From Nonomuraea sp. MG754425 (GTDB lineage Bacteria > Actinomycetota > Actinomycetes > Streptosporangiales > Streptosporangiaceae), in assembly GCF_021699195.1 (NCBI RefSeq), contig NZ_SSXE01000067.1, positions 31,571 to 95,570 of the forward strand: a stretch of DNA of 64,000 bases, in the 5' to 3' direction. Numbering within the stretch: the stretch's first letter is position 1; every line of letters begins with the position of its first letter. This document shows, piece after piece, positions 41,901 to 48,668 of the stretch. A program made the translations under genes and the position numbers. The notes under the pieces were generated by a model. That model did no database searches. It was not told where the DNA came from and was given only the letters and a program-made list of their open reading frames with translations.

Positions 41901-42214
41901 GGCGCGCGGTAGAGCACCTGGTACTTACGGCCGGAGCCGGTGGTGAGCTGGAGGCTGGCCGAGCCCTTCGGGCACAGCCGGCCGCGGCTGATGGGGGAGT
42001 CGGGGTCGCCCTCGATCTGCACGACCCGCTCGTCGCGCACGTACACGTTCTGGCCGCAGCCCACCGCGCAGTACGGGCACACCGACCTGACCACCCGGTC
42101 GGCCGTCTCGGTGCGCGCCCGCAGCGCGGCCGTCCGCGCCGACTTCGCCGCCTGGCCGCGGGCCGTGCGATCCGCGCCCGCGATCTGCCGCAGCAGCGGC
42201 CACCCGAACTCCAT
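38984..42214 (-). CDS. fdhA: Formate dehydrogenase-N-type molybdopterin subunit, cysteine form
   Basis: 1076-residue catalytic subunit that oxidises formate to CO2 at a bis-MGD Mo/W centre. It has an N-terminal [4Fe-4S] site VCPYCAVGCGQNV plus RLCPKG. The position that is selenocysteine in E. coli FdnG is Cys184 (NQARVCHSSTV, codon TGC). The family segment GGNxAEAHPVGFxW appears as GSNFAEAHPVGFQW, followed by DPRFTRTSAVADLHVPIRAG. No Tat motif is visible at the N-terminus, unlike FdnG, so it probably faces the cytosol. It is the first gene of the fdh operon, 62 bases after the rhamnulokinase stop, with a G-rich ribosome site before the ATG at 42214. Confidence 0.92.
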   Translation of the reverse strand: MEFGWPLLRQIAGADRTARGQAAKSARTAALRARTETADRVVRSVCPYCAVGCGQNVYVRDERVVQIEGDPDSPISRGRLCPKGSASLQLTTGSGRKYQVLYRAPGAADWERLDLATAMDMIADRILATRRETWEQEHDGRRTARTMGIASLGGATLDNEENYLIKKLLTALGVVQIENQARVCHSSTVVGLGASFGRGGATTFMQDLQHSDCVVIQGSNFAEAHPVGFQWVMEAKARGAVIIHVDPRFTRTSAVADLHVPIRAGSDVAFLGAIINHVLENELYFHEYVLNYTNAASILREDYRDAEDLDGLFSGFDQEERTYDRETWQYEGMTAVPTSGDRDQCHEGHWPRDMPPGRGEVHGGTGAPLDGRPERDETLRHPRCVLQVLRRHFARYTPEMVERVCGVPRHLFEEVCRHLTDNSGPDRTAEFVYAVGWTQHSDGSQFVRAASILQLLLGNIGRPGGGIQALRGHASIQGSSDIPTLFNLLPGYIPMPYAHENERLRDFLLCDAPHKGYWSNMPAYLVSMLKAWWGEAAQPDNDYRFGWLPRLTGSHSTYDTVLAQLDGTCKGYLLLGENPAVGSANARMQRLGMANLDWLVVRDFNLIESATWWKDGPEIETGELRTADIRTEVFFLPAASHTEKNGSFTNTNRLLQWHHQAVEPSGDARSDLWFMYHLGRIVRAKLAGSQDPADAPVLNLTWDYPVSGETAEPSAEAVLAEINGWDAQGRPMSGYQSLKADGSTTCGCWIYCGVRADGVNQAARRKPASEQDWIAAEWAWAWPANRRILYNRASARPDGTPWSERKRLVWWDADNERWTGHDVPDFEAGKSPGYRPDPDAQGMDALSGIDPFIMQADGKGWLFAPAGVVDGPLPTHYEPQDSPVANPLYGRQRNPARKVYPHEDNRYQPSGDEPGASVYPYVVTTYRLTEHFTAGGMSRFTPYLAELQPELFCEVSPELAAERGLVHGGWATIVTARNAIEARVLVTDRMPSLHLDGRVLHQIGLPFHFGPNGLARGDAANELSAISLDPNAHIQEVKALSADIRPGRRPRGPALPELVRSYRRRAGVGADTGMEP

Positions 42215-42276
42215 GACACCCCCCGATGTCCCCGGCCCGAGTCCTGCCCGGGACAGGCTGGGGGAAAACCGGCAGG

Positions 42277-43692
42277 TCAGAACACTCGGGACGCCGCCTC
42301 GTCCCAGGCGGCGCGGTCGCCGGAGGGCTCGTAACGGCGCAGCGGCTGCGAGGAGGCGACCAGCGCGCGCATCTCCGCCAGATCGGAGACCAGCCCGGCC
42401 GCCCGCGCCTGCACCAGCACGTTGCCGAACGTGGTCGCCTCCCCGGGACCCGCCACCACCGGCAGCCCGCACGCGTCGGCGGTGAGCCGGCACAGCAGCT
42501 CGTTCCGCGACCCGCCGCCCACCAGGTGGACCACCTCGACGTCGCGGCCCGACAGCTCCATCGCCTGCCGCACGGCCCGCCGATGCCCGAGCGCCAGGCT
42601 CTCCAGCACGCACCGCACGTACGCGGCGGGGGAGCCGGGCGGGAGCTGGCCGGTGCGGCGGCACTCGGCCGCGATCCTGGCCGGCATGTCGCCCGGCGGC
42701 AGGAACACCGGCTCGTCCGGGTTCACCACGGCGGCGAACGGCCGCTCGTCCGCCGCGGCCTTGAGCAGGTCGCCCAGGTCGGAGCCGGGCCAGGCGCGCA
42801 GGCACTCCTGCAGCAGCCACAGGCCCATGACGTTGCGCAGGTAGCGGACGGTGCCGTCGATGCCGGCCTCGTTGGTGAAGTTCGCGGCGCGGCTCTCGGG
42901 GGTGAGCACCGGGCCGGGCAGCTCCACCCCGGCCAGCGACCAGGTGCCGCACGAGATGTAGGCGAAGGCGGGGCCGGTGGCGGGCACCGCGGCCACCGCC
43001 GAGGCGGTGTCGTGCGAGCCGACCGCGCGGACCGGCGCCGACCAGCCGATCTCCGCGGCGACGTCCGCGCGCAGGCCGCCGAGCTCGGCGCCGGGTTGCA
43101 GCAGTGGCGGGAACAGGCCGGCCGGCAGGCCGAGCTGCTTGATCAGCGCTGACGACCACTCGCGGGTGCGTACGTCGAGCAGGCCCGTCGTCGAGGCGTT
43201 GGTCACCTCGGCGCCCATCTCGCCGGTCAGCCAGTAGCCGATCAGGTCGGGGACCAGCAGCATGGTGGCCGCCTCGCCCAGGCGCGGCTCGCACAGAAGC
43301 TGGTAGATCGTGTTGAACGGCAGCACCTGCAGCCCCGACACCTCGTACAGGGTGTCCGCGCCGAGGGAGCCGGCCACCCGCTCGGCCACCCCGGCCGTGC
43401 GCTCGTCGCGGTAGTGCACCGGGTTGCCGAGCATGGTGCCCGACTCGTCGAGCAGCGCGTAGTCCACGGCCCACGAGTCGACGCCGACGGAGGCGACCGG
43501 GCCGGCCGCGCGCAGGCCCGTGAGGATCTCGCGGTACAGGCCCAGGATGTCCCAGTGCAGGCGGCCGGACACGCGCACCGGGCCGTTCGGGAACCGATGC
43601 GCCTCGGTCAGGTTCAGCCCGCCGGACAGGTCGGCCAGCATCACCCGGCCGCTGGAGGCGCCCAGATCGACGGCGGCGAAACGACTGCTCAA
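42277..43692 (-). CDS. rhaB: Rhamnulokinase
   Basis: 471-residue FGGY-family kinase phosphorylating L-rhamnulose to L-rhamnulose-1-phosphate. Features: FAAVDLGASSGRVMLADL at the N-terminus, RLHWDILGLYREI, SVGVDSWAVDYALLD, HYRDERT, the FGGY-type box VVHLVGGGSRNELLCRLTADA, and GEATTFGNVLVQARA. RLHWD and HYRD are typical of rhamnulokinases rather than xylulokinases. The start is TTG at 43692, overlapping the LacI stop (TTGA), with AGGGAG 8 bases upstream. It is co-transcribed with the LacI-type repressor. Confidence 0.93.
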   Translation of the reverse strand: MSSRFAAVDLGASSGRVMLADLSGGLNLTEAHRFPNGPVRVSGRLHWDILGLYREILTGLRAAGPVASVGVDSWAVDYALLDESGTMLGNPVHYRDERTAGVAERVAGSLGADTLYEVSGLQVLPFNTIYQLLCEPRLGEAATMLLVPDLIGYWLTGEMGAEVTNASTTGLLDVRTREWSSALIKQLGLPAGLFPPLLQPGAELGGLRADVAAEIGWSAPVRAVGSHDTASAVAAVPATGPAFAYISCGTWSLAGVELPGPVLTPESRAANFTNEAGIDGTVRYLRNVMGLWLLQECLRAWPGSDLGDLLKAAADERPFAAVVNPDEPVFLPPGDMPARIAAECRRTGQLPPGSPAAYVRCVLESLALGHRRAVRQAMELSGRDVEVVHLVGGGSRNELLCRLTADACGLPVVAGPGEATTFGNVLVQARAAGLVSDLAEMRALVASSQPLRRYEPSGDRAAWDEAASRVF

Positions 43693-44690
43693 TGCGTTGA
43701 CTCCCTGGCGATGAGCTCGGGCTGGAACATGATGTGCTGGTGGGCGTGCGTGTCGGGGTTGTCGCACTCGTCCAGCAGCAGTTCGGTGGCGATGCGGCCG
43801 AGCTGGTAGGTCGGCTGGCGCATCGAGCTGAGCGAGACGGTCGAGGCGGCGGCGAAGTCGATGTCGTCGTAGCCGATCAGCGCGACGTCCTCGGGCACCC
43901 GCACCCCGGAGCGCAGCAGGGCGCGCAGCACGCCGAGCGCGAGCAGGTCGTTGGCGCAGAAGATCGCCTCGGGCAGGCCGGCGGCGATCAGGTCGGCGGC
44001 GGCCTTCTCGCCCGCGCGGGCCGTCATGGTCGCGGCCTCGGTCACCCGCAGGTCGCCGGGGTCCAGCCCGGCCGCGCGCACCGCCGCCTTGGCGCCCTCG
44101 CGCCGCTCCACGCACTGGCGGATGGTCATCGGGCCCGTCACGTACGCGACGCTGCGCGCGCCCCTGGCCAGCAGGTGCGCCACGGCGGCCCGGCCGCCCG
44201 CGACGTCGTCCACGGCGACCGCGCACTGGTCGGGCCGGTGCGCGGGATGGTCGACCAGCACCACGCTGATGCCGTGCTCGCGCAGCCGGTCGAGCCGTGC
44301 CGGGTCCTCGCCCGACGGGGTGATCAGCACGCCGCGCACCCGGTGCTCGGCCAGCACCCGCAGGTTGCGGTCCTCCTTGTCGGGGGAGCCCGCCGAGTTG
44401 CCCAGGATCACCGCGTAGCCCAGTTCGCTGGCGACGTCCTCGACGCCGGCCGCGACCTCGGTGAAGAACGGGTTGCCGATGTCGATGACGCTCAGGCCGA
44501 TCGTCCTGCTGTGCCCGGCGCGCAGCGTCGAGGCCGAGCCGTGGCGGACGAACCCCAGCTCGTTGATGGCGGCCTCCACGCGCTCCCGCGTCGCGGGTGC
44601 GACCTTGCCGGGCCGGTTCAGTACGTTGGAGACCGTGCCGGGGGAGACGCCGGCGTGCGCGGCGACGTCCTTGATGCTGACCATGGCCAT
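43689..44690 (-). CDS. LacI-family repressor of the rhamnose genes
   Basis: 333 residues. The LacI headpiece is MVSIKDVAAHAGVSPGTVSN then VLNRPGKVAPATRERV, with the hinge helix after RHGSASTLRAGHSRTIG; the periplasmic-binding-like effector domain follows (DIGNPFFTEVAAGVEDVA). It is first in an operon with rhamnulokinase and divergent from the GH42 gene. An operator-like TTAAAACGTAC site lies 8 bases upstream of its own start, so it is probably autoregulated. The inducer is presumably rhamnose or rhamnulose. The ATG at 44684 (MVSIKD) is an alternative start. Confidence 0.93.
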   Translation of the reverse strand: MAMVSIKDVAAHAGVSPGTVSNVLNRPGKVAPATRERVEAAINELGFVRHGSASTLRAGHSRTIGLSVIDIGNPFFTEVAAGVEDVASELGYAVILGNSAGSPDKEDRNLRVLAEHRVRGVLITPSGEDPARLDRLREHGISVVLVDHPAHRPDQCAVAVDDVAGGRAAVAHLLARGARSVAYVTGPMTIRQCVERREGAKAAVRAAGLDPGDLRVTEAATMTARAGEKAAADLIAAGLPEAIFCANDLLALGVLRALLRSGVRVPEDVALIGYDDIDFAAASTVSLSSMRQPTYQLGRIATELLLDECDNPDTHAHQHIMFQPELIARESTH

Positions 44691-44697
44691 GAAGATG

Positions 44698-44713
44698 AAT
44701 TAAAACGTACAAA
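44698..44713. promoter_or_regulatory. Rhamnose operator site 1 (AATTAAAACGTACAAA)
   Basis: Copy of the ATTAAAACGTTTTAAT-like element immediately upstream of the LacI gene start. It fits autoregulation. Confidence 0.6.
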
Positions 44714-44798
44714 CGGACACTGCGCCAGTCGCGGCACCGGTAGGACCGTGGATCGGCGTTGACATGGCCGTAACACGACGCCGGGCGTCCGGGCTTGG

Positions 44799-44814
44799 AA
44801 GTAAAACGTTTCTA
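44799..44814. promoter_or_regulatory. Rhamnose operator site 2 (AAGTAAAACGTTTCTA)
   Basis: Second copy of the AAAACGTTT core in the divergent lacI/GH42 region. It is near-palindromic around the central CG. Confidence 0.6.
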
Positions 44815-44899
44815 TAGCCGGGAGCCATTCTTCCGGTGCTCAGCGTGCTCGGCCGCGTGCCCGCCGCACTGGTTCGGGGCCGGTTCGCCGCGCGGTGGA

Positions 44900-44915
44900 G
44901 TTGAAACGTTCTTCA
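44900..44915. promoter_or_regulatory. Rhamnose operator site 3 (GTTGAAACGTTCTTCA)
   Basis: Third copy, with core GAAACGTTC. Centres of sites 2 and 3 are about 101 bases apart, compatible with looping. The rest of the 432-base gap between the LacI and GH42 genes (44691-45122) holds no coding sequence that I can support. Confidence 0.55.
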
Positions 44916-45037
44916 TGTCCGGTCCGGCGCGAGCGGCTCCAGCCCCTCGGTAACCCGGCTGTCCTGTTGCGGAACTACCCCGTCTGAGCTGTGCGAACGG
45001 TTCGACAGGGAGGTGCGGGTCTTGTGCGCGGCACGGC

Positions 45038-45052
45038 CAGAACGTTTTAATC
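45038..45052. promoter_or_regulatory. Rhamnose operator site 4 (CCAGAACGTTTTAAT)
   Basis: Fourth copy, oriented with the intact AACGTTTTAAT half towards the GH42 gene, 70 bases before its start. Confidence 0.6.
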
Positions 45053-45076
45053 CCCGGTAAACGCAGGTGTAACACG

Positions 45077-45092
45077 CTGTGAGCGCTCACAG
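45077..45092. promoter_or_regulatory. Second operator type: CTGTGAGCGCTCACAG
   Basis: Perfect 16-base palindrome 30 bases before the GH42 ATG. The GAGCGCTC centre is typical of LacI/CebR-type operators and unlike the AAAACGTTTT elements nearby, so a second regulator encoded elsewhere may act on GH42. Confidence 0.55.
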
Positions 45093-45122
45093 CCCTCCCG
45101 AGAATCTCGAAAGGCAGGCTTC

Positions 45123-47051
45123 ATGCCGGATGTCATCGCGTACGGCGGCGACTGGAACCCCGAGCAGTGGCCCGAGGAGACGTGGCAGCAGGACGTCGCG
45201 CTGATGCGCGAGGCGGGCGTCAACCGGGTCAGCGTCGGGATCTTCTCCTGGTCGTCGCTGGAGCCCGCCGAGGGCGTCTTCGACTTCGGCTGGTTCGACC
45301 GGGTGATGGACCTGCTCGCCGAGAACGGGATCGGCGCCAACCTGGCCACCCCCACCGCCGCGCCCCCGCCGTGGTTCGCCGACGCCTACCCCGAGGCGCT
45401 GCCCGTGGACGCCGACGGACGCCGCCTCCACCACGGCAGCAGGCAGGGCTTCTGCCCCAGCTCGCCGATCTACCGGGAGAAGGCGCTGCGCATCGCCGAG
45501 CAGGTGGCGCTGCGCTACCGCGACCACCCGGCGCTGGTCATGTGGCACGTGCACAACGAGTACGGCTGCCACAACGCCCGCTGCTACTGCGACACCTCGG
45601 CCGCCGCCTTCCGCGCCTGGCTGCGCGCGCACCACTCCTCGCTGGAGGCGCTCAACGACGCGTGGGGCACCGCGTTCTGGTCGCAGCGCTACAGCGAGTG
45701 GGCGCAGATCCTGCCGCCCCGCGCCACCCCCAGCTTCCCCAACCCGGGCCAGCAACTCGACTTCCGCAGGTTCAGCTCCGACGCGCTGGTCGAGCTGTAC
45801 GTCGCCGAACGCGACCTGCTCAAGCGGCTCACCCCGGACGTGCCCGCCACCACCAACCTGATGGCCGGCGCGCACTGGGACATGGACTGCTGGGCCTTCG
45901 CCGCCGAACTGGACGTGGTCTCCACCGACCACTACCTGATCGGCGCCCGCCGCGAGCGGCACATCGACCTCGCCTTCGCCGCCGACTACGCCCGCTCGCT
46001 CAACGGCGGCCGGCCGTGGCTGCTCATGGAGCACTCCACCAGCGCGGTCAACTGGCAGCCGCGCAACCTCGCCAAGACCCCCGGCGAGCTGCGCCGTAAC
46101 TCGCTGGCCCACCTGGCGAGGGGCGCGGACGGGATCATGTTCTTCCAGTGGCGCCAGTCCAGGGCGGGCGCCGAGAAGTGGCACTCGGCGATGCTCCCGC
46201 ACGCCGGCACCGACACCAGGATCTGGCGCGAGGTGACGGCGCTGGGGGCCGAGCTGGCCGGGCTGTCGGCCGTGGCGGGCAGCACGGTCAGCGCCGACGT
46301 CGCCCTGCTCGTCGATCACTCCAGCGTATGGGCGCAGGACCATCCCGCCCAGCCCACCACCGAGCTGGACCCGGTGGAGGAGGCCAAGCGCTGGCACGCC
46401 GCGCTGTGGCGGGCCGGCGTCACCTGCGACCTGGCCCATCCGGAAGGCGACCTGAGCGGGTACCGCCTGGTCGTGGTGCCCCAGCTCTACCTGGTGAGCG
46501 ACGCGGGGGCGGCCAACCTGGAGGAGTTCGCGCGCCGGGGCGGGGTCGTGGCCGTCGGCCCGTACAGCGGGATCGTGGACGAGCACGACCGGGTGCGGCT
46601 GGGCGGCTACCCCGGCGCCTGGCGGGACCTGCTGGGCGTGCGCGCCGAGGAGTTCCTGCCCCTCGCCGAGCCGATCCGGCTGGCCTCGGGCGCGTCGGGG
46701 AGCGGGTGGAGCGAGGCCGTGCGGGTCACCACCGCCAAGGTGCTCGACACGTACGCGTCCGGCGAGCCGGCCTGGACCCGCAACGAGTTCGGCGACGGCG
46801 CGGCGCACTACCTGACCACCCTGTTCGACGACGCCGCGCTCGCGCGGGTCCTCGCCGCCGCCTGCCGCGAGGCCGGGGTGGCGCCCGCGGCCACGACCGT
46901 GCCGGGCGTCGAGGTGGTGCGGCGCGCGCACCCCGACGGGCGCTCCTTCCTGTTCGCGATCAACCACACGGAGCGGGAGGCCGCCGTCATGGTCGCGGGC
47001 GGCGGGAGCGTCACCGTCGCGGCCGGTGACGTCGTGGTCGTCCCCGGCTGA
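45123..47051 (+). CDS. GH42 beta-galactosidase
   Basis: 642-residue cytosolic glycosidase removing terminal beta-galactose. The acid/base is Glu146 (HVHNEYGCHNARCYC) and the nucleophile Glu303 (LLMEHSTSAVNW). Cys residues in GCHNARCYCD form part of the family zinc cluster. The catalytic barrel (1-380) is followed by the glutamine-amidotransferase-like trimerisation domain and a small C-terminal sandwich. The start has AAGGCAGG upstream. It is framed by rhamnose operators on both sides, suggesting it works on galactose-rhamnose polymers such as pectic rhamnogalacturonan fragments; that is inference. Confidence 0.94.
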   Translation: MPDVIAYGGDWNPEQWPEETWQQDVALMREAGVNRVSVGIFSWSSLEPAEGVFDFGWFDRVMDLLAENGIGANLATPTAAPPPWFADAYPEALPVDADGRRLHHGSRQGFCPSSPIYREKALRIAEQVALRYRDHPALVMWHVHNEYGCHNARCYCDTSAAAFRAWLRAHHSSLEALNDAWGTAFWSQRYSEWAQILPPRATPSFPNPGQQLDFRRFSSDALVELYVAERDLLKRLTPDVPATTNLMAGAHWDMDCWAFAAELDVVSTDHYLIGARRERHIDLAFAADYARSLNGGRPWLLMEHSTSAVNWQPRNLAKTPGELRRNSLAHLARGADGIMFFQWRQSRAGAEKWHSAMLPHAGTDTRIWREVTALGAELAGLSAVAGSTVSADVALLVDHSSVWAQDHPAQPTTELDPVEEAKRWHAALWRAGVTCDLAHPEGDLSGYRLVVVPQLYLVSDAGAANLEEFARRGGVVAVGPYSGIVDEHDRVRLGGYPGAWRDLLGVRAEEFLPLAEPIRLASGASGSGWSEAVRVTTAKVLDTYASGEPAWTRNEFGDGAAHYLTTLFDDAALARVLAAACREAGVAPAATTVPGVEVVRRAHPDGRSFLFAINHTEREAAVMVAGGGSVTVAAGDVVVVPG

Positions 47052-47054
47052 GCC

Positions 47055-47070
47055 GATTAAAACGTGTCAT
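47055..47070. promoter_or_regulatory. Rhamnose operator site 5 (GATTAAAACGTGTCAT)
   Basis: Fifth copy, 4 bases after the GH42 stop and about 45 bases upstream of the -35 box of the mutarotase promoter. Confidence 0.6.
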
Positions 47071-47114
47071 CCCCTCGATCCGGTGCCGACACCGCATCGG
47101 GGGCGGCGGATCCA

Positions 47115-47143
47115 TTGACAGCGAGCACCTGGAATCATAGTTT
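47115..47143 (+). promoter_or_regulatory. Promoter of the rhaM-rhaI-rhaD operon
   Basis: TTGACA, 17 bases, TAGTTT. The predicted transcription start is about 47150, just before operator site 6. Confidence 0.65.
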
Positions 47144-47154
47144 CCTGCACGAAG

Positions 47155-47170
47155 GATTAAAACGTTTTTG
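47155..47170. promoter_or_regulatory. Rhamnose operator site 6 (GATTAAAACGTTTTTG)
   Basis: Best-conserved copy, located at about +5 to +20 of the mutarotase operon and ending 13 bases before its start codon, an ideal repressor position. Confidence 0.65.
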
Positions 47171-47182
47171 AAAGGAGTGTCA

Positions 47183-47500
47183 GTGCGACGCGTCTGCTTC
47201 CTGCTGAAAGTCCGCCCCGAGCGGCTGGCGGAGTACCGGGAGCGTCACCGCGACGTCTGGCCGGAGATGCGAGAGGCGCTGTCACGCACCGGCTGGCACA
47301 ACTACTCGCTCTTCCTCCGGGACGACGGCCTGCTCGTCGGCTACCTGGAGACCGAGGACTTCGAGGCCGCCAAGAAGGCCATGGCCGAGACCGGCGTCAA
47401 CGCCCGCTGGCAGGCCGAGATGGCGCCGTTCTTCGAGGACCTCGACGGACGCCCCGACGAGGGCATGGCACCGCTGACCGAAGTGTTCCACCTGGATTGA
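47183..47500 (+). CDS. rhaM: L-rhamnose mutarotase
   Basis: 105-residue protein that interconverts alpha and beta anomers of L-rhamnose. The family pattern is clear: RRVCFLLKVRPERLAEYRERH with the catalytic His, then VWPEMREALSRTGWHNYSLFL, YLETEDFEAAKKAM and WQAEMAPFFEDL. GTG 47183 is chosen because AAAGGAG lies 5-6 bases upstream and the length then matches RhaM (about 104). It is the first gene of the operon, 10 bases before rhaI. Confidence 0.93.
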   Translation: MRRVCFLLKVRPERLAEYRERHRDVWPEMREALSRTGWHNYSLFLRDDGLLVGYLETEDFEAAKKAMAETGVNARWQAEMAPFFEDLDGRPDEGMAPLTEVFHLD

Positions 47501-47510
47501 TCGGGGAGTA

Positions 47511-48662
47511 ATGACAGACATCAAGGCCGCGCTGCGCACGCAGCGCATCGAGACGCCGTCCTGGGCCTACGGCAACAGCGGCACCCGGTTCAAGGTGTTC
47601 GCCCAGCAGGGCGTGCCGCGCGACCCGTACGAGAAGCTGGCCGACGCCGCCCAGGTGCACGCCTACACCGGCATCGCCCCCACGGTCGCGCTGCACATCC
47701 CGTGGGACAAGGTGGCCGACTACGCCGACCTGGCCAGGCACGCCGGCGAGCTGGGCGTGCGGATCGGCGCGATCAACTCCAACGTGTTCCAGGACGACGA
47801 CTACAAGCTGGGCAGCGTCACCAACCCGGACGCCGGGGTCCGCCGCAAGGCCACCGACCACCTGCTCGAATGCGTGGACATCATGGACGCCACCGGCTCC
47901 GACACGCTCAAGCTGTGGTTCTCCGACGGCATCAACTACCCGGGCCAGGACGACCTGCGCGCCCGCCAGGACCGCCTGGCCGAGTCGCTGGCCGAGGTCT
48001 ACGCCCGGCTCGGTGACGGCCAGCGCTTCCTGCTGGAGTACAAGCTGTTCGAGCCCGCCTTCTACGCCACCGACGTGCCCGACTGGGGCACCGCCTACGC
48101 CCACTGCGTCAAGCTCGGCCCCAAGGCGCAGGTCGTCGTGGACACCGGCCACCACGCCCCGGGCACCAACATCGAGTTCATCGTGGCGTTCCTGCTGCGT
48201 GAGGGCAAGCTCGGCGGCTTCGACTTCAACTCCCGCTTCTACGCCGACGACGACCTCATGGTCGGCGCGGCCGACCCGTTCCAGCTCTTCCGCATCATGT
48301 ACGAGGTCATCAGGGGCGGCGGGTTCACCGACGACGTCGCCTTCATGCTCGACCAGTGCCACAACATCGAGCCCAAGATCCCGGGCCAGATCCGCTCGGT
48401 CATGAACGTGCAGGAGGCCACCGCCAAGGCGCTGCTCGTGGACCGCGACGCGCTGAGCGCCGCCCAGGCCGAGGGCGACGTGCTGGGCGCCAACGCCGTG
48501 TTCATGGACGCCTACAACACCGACGTGCGGCCGCTGCTCGCCGAGCTGCGCGAGGAGTCGGGCCTGGCGCCCGACCCGATGGCCGCCTACGCCAAGTCCG
48601 GATACTTCGAGAAGATCGCCGCCGAGCGTGTCGGCGGCCAGCAGGCCGGCTGGGGGGCCTGA
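47511..48662 (+). CDS. rhaI: L-rhamnose isomerase (RhaI type)
   Basis: 383 residues. A metal-dependent barrel enzyme converting L-rhamnose to L-rhamnulose, of the Pseudomonas/actinobacterial RhaI type and distinct from the enterobacterial RhaA. Typical segments: SWAYGNSGTRFKVFAQQGVPR, HIPWDKVADYADLA, LKLWFSDGINYPGQ, LLEYKLFEPAFYATDVPDWG, VVDTGHHAPGTNIE and DQCHNIEPKIP. The metal-ligand Glu/Asp/His residues lie in LEYK, DTGHH and DFNSRFYADDD. GGGGAG precedes the ATG. Confidence 0.95.
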   Translation: MTDIKAALRTQRIETPSWAYGNSGTRFKVFAQQGVPRDPYEKLADAAQVHAYTGIAPTVALHIPWDKVADYADLARHAGELGVRIGAINSNVFQDDDYKLGSVTNPDAGVRRKATDHLLECVDIMDATGSDTLKLWFSDGINYPGQDDLRARQDRLAESLAEVYARLGDGQRFLLEYKLFEPAFYATDVPDWGTAYAHCVKLGPKAQVVVDTGHHAPGTNIEFIVAFLLREGKLGGFDFNSRFYADDDLMVGAADPFQLFRIMYEVIRGGGFTDDVAFMLDQCHNIEPKIPGQIRSVMNVQEATAKALLVDRDALSAAQAEGDVLGANAVFMDAYNTDVRPLLAELREESGLAPDPMAAYAKSGYFEKIAAERVGGQQAGWGA

Positions 48663-48668
48663 ACCACC

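Noticed and set aside
39587..42334. Plus-strand frame of 915 aa opposite fdhA
   Set aside because: Shadow of the formate dehydrogenase gene; no domain and extreme Arg/Val/His composition.
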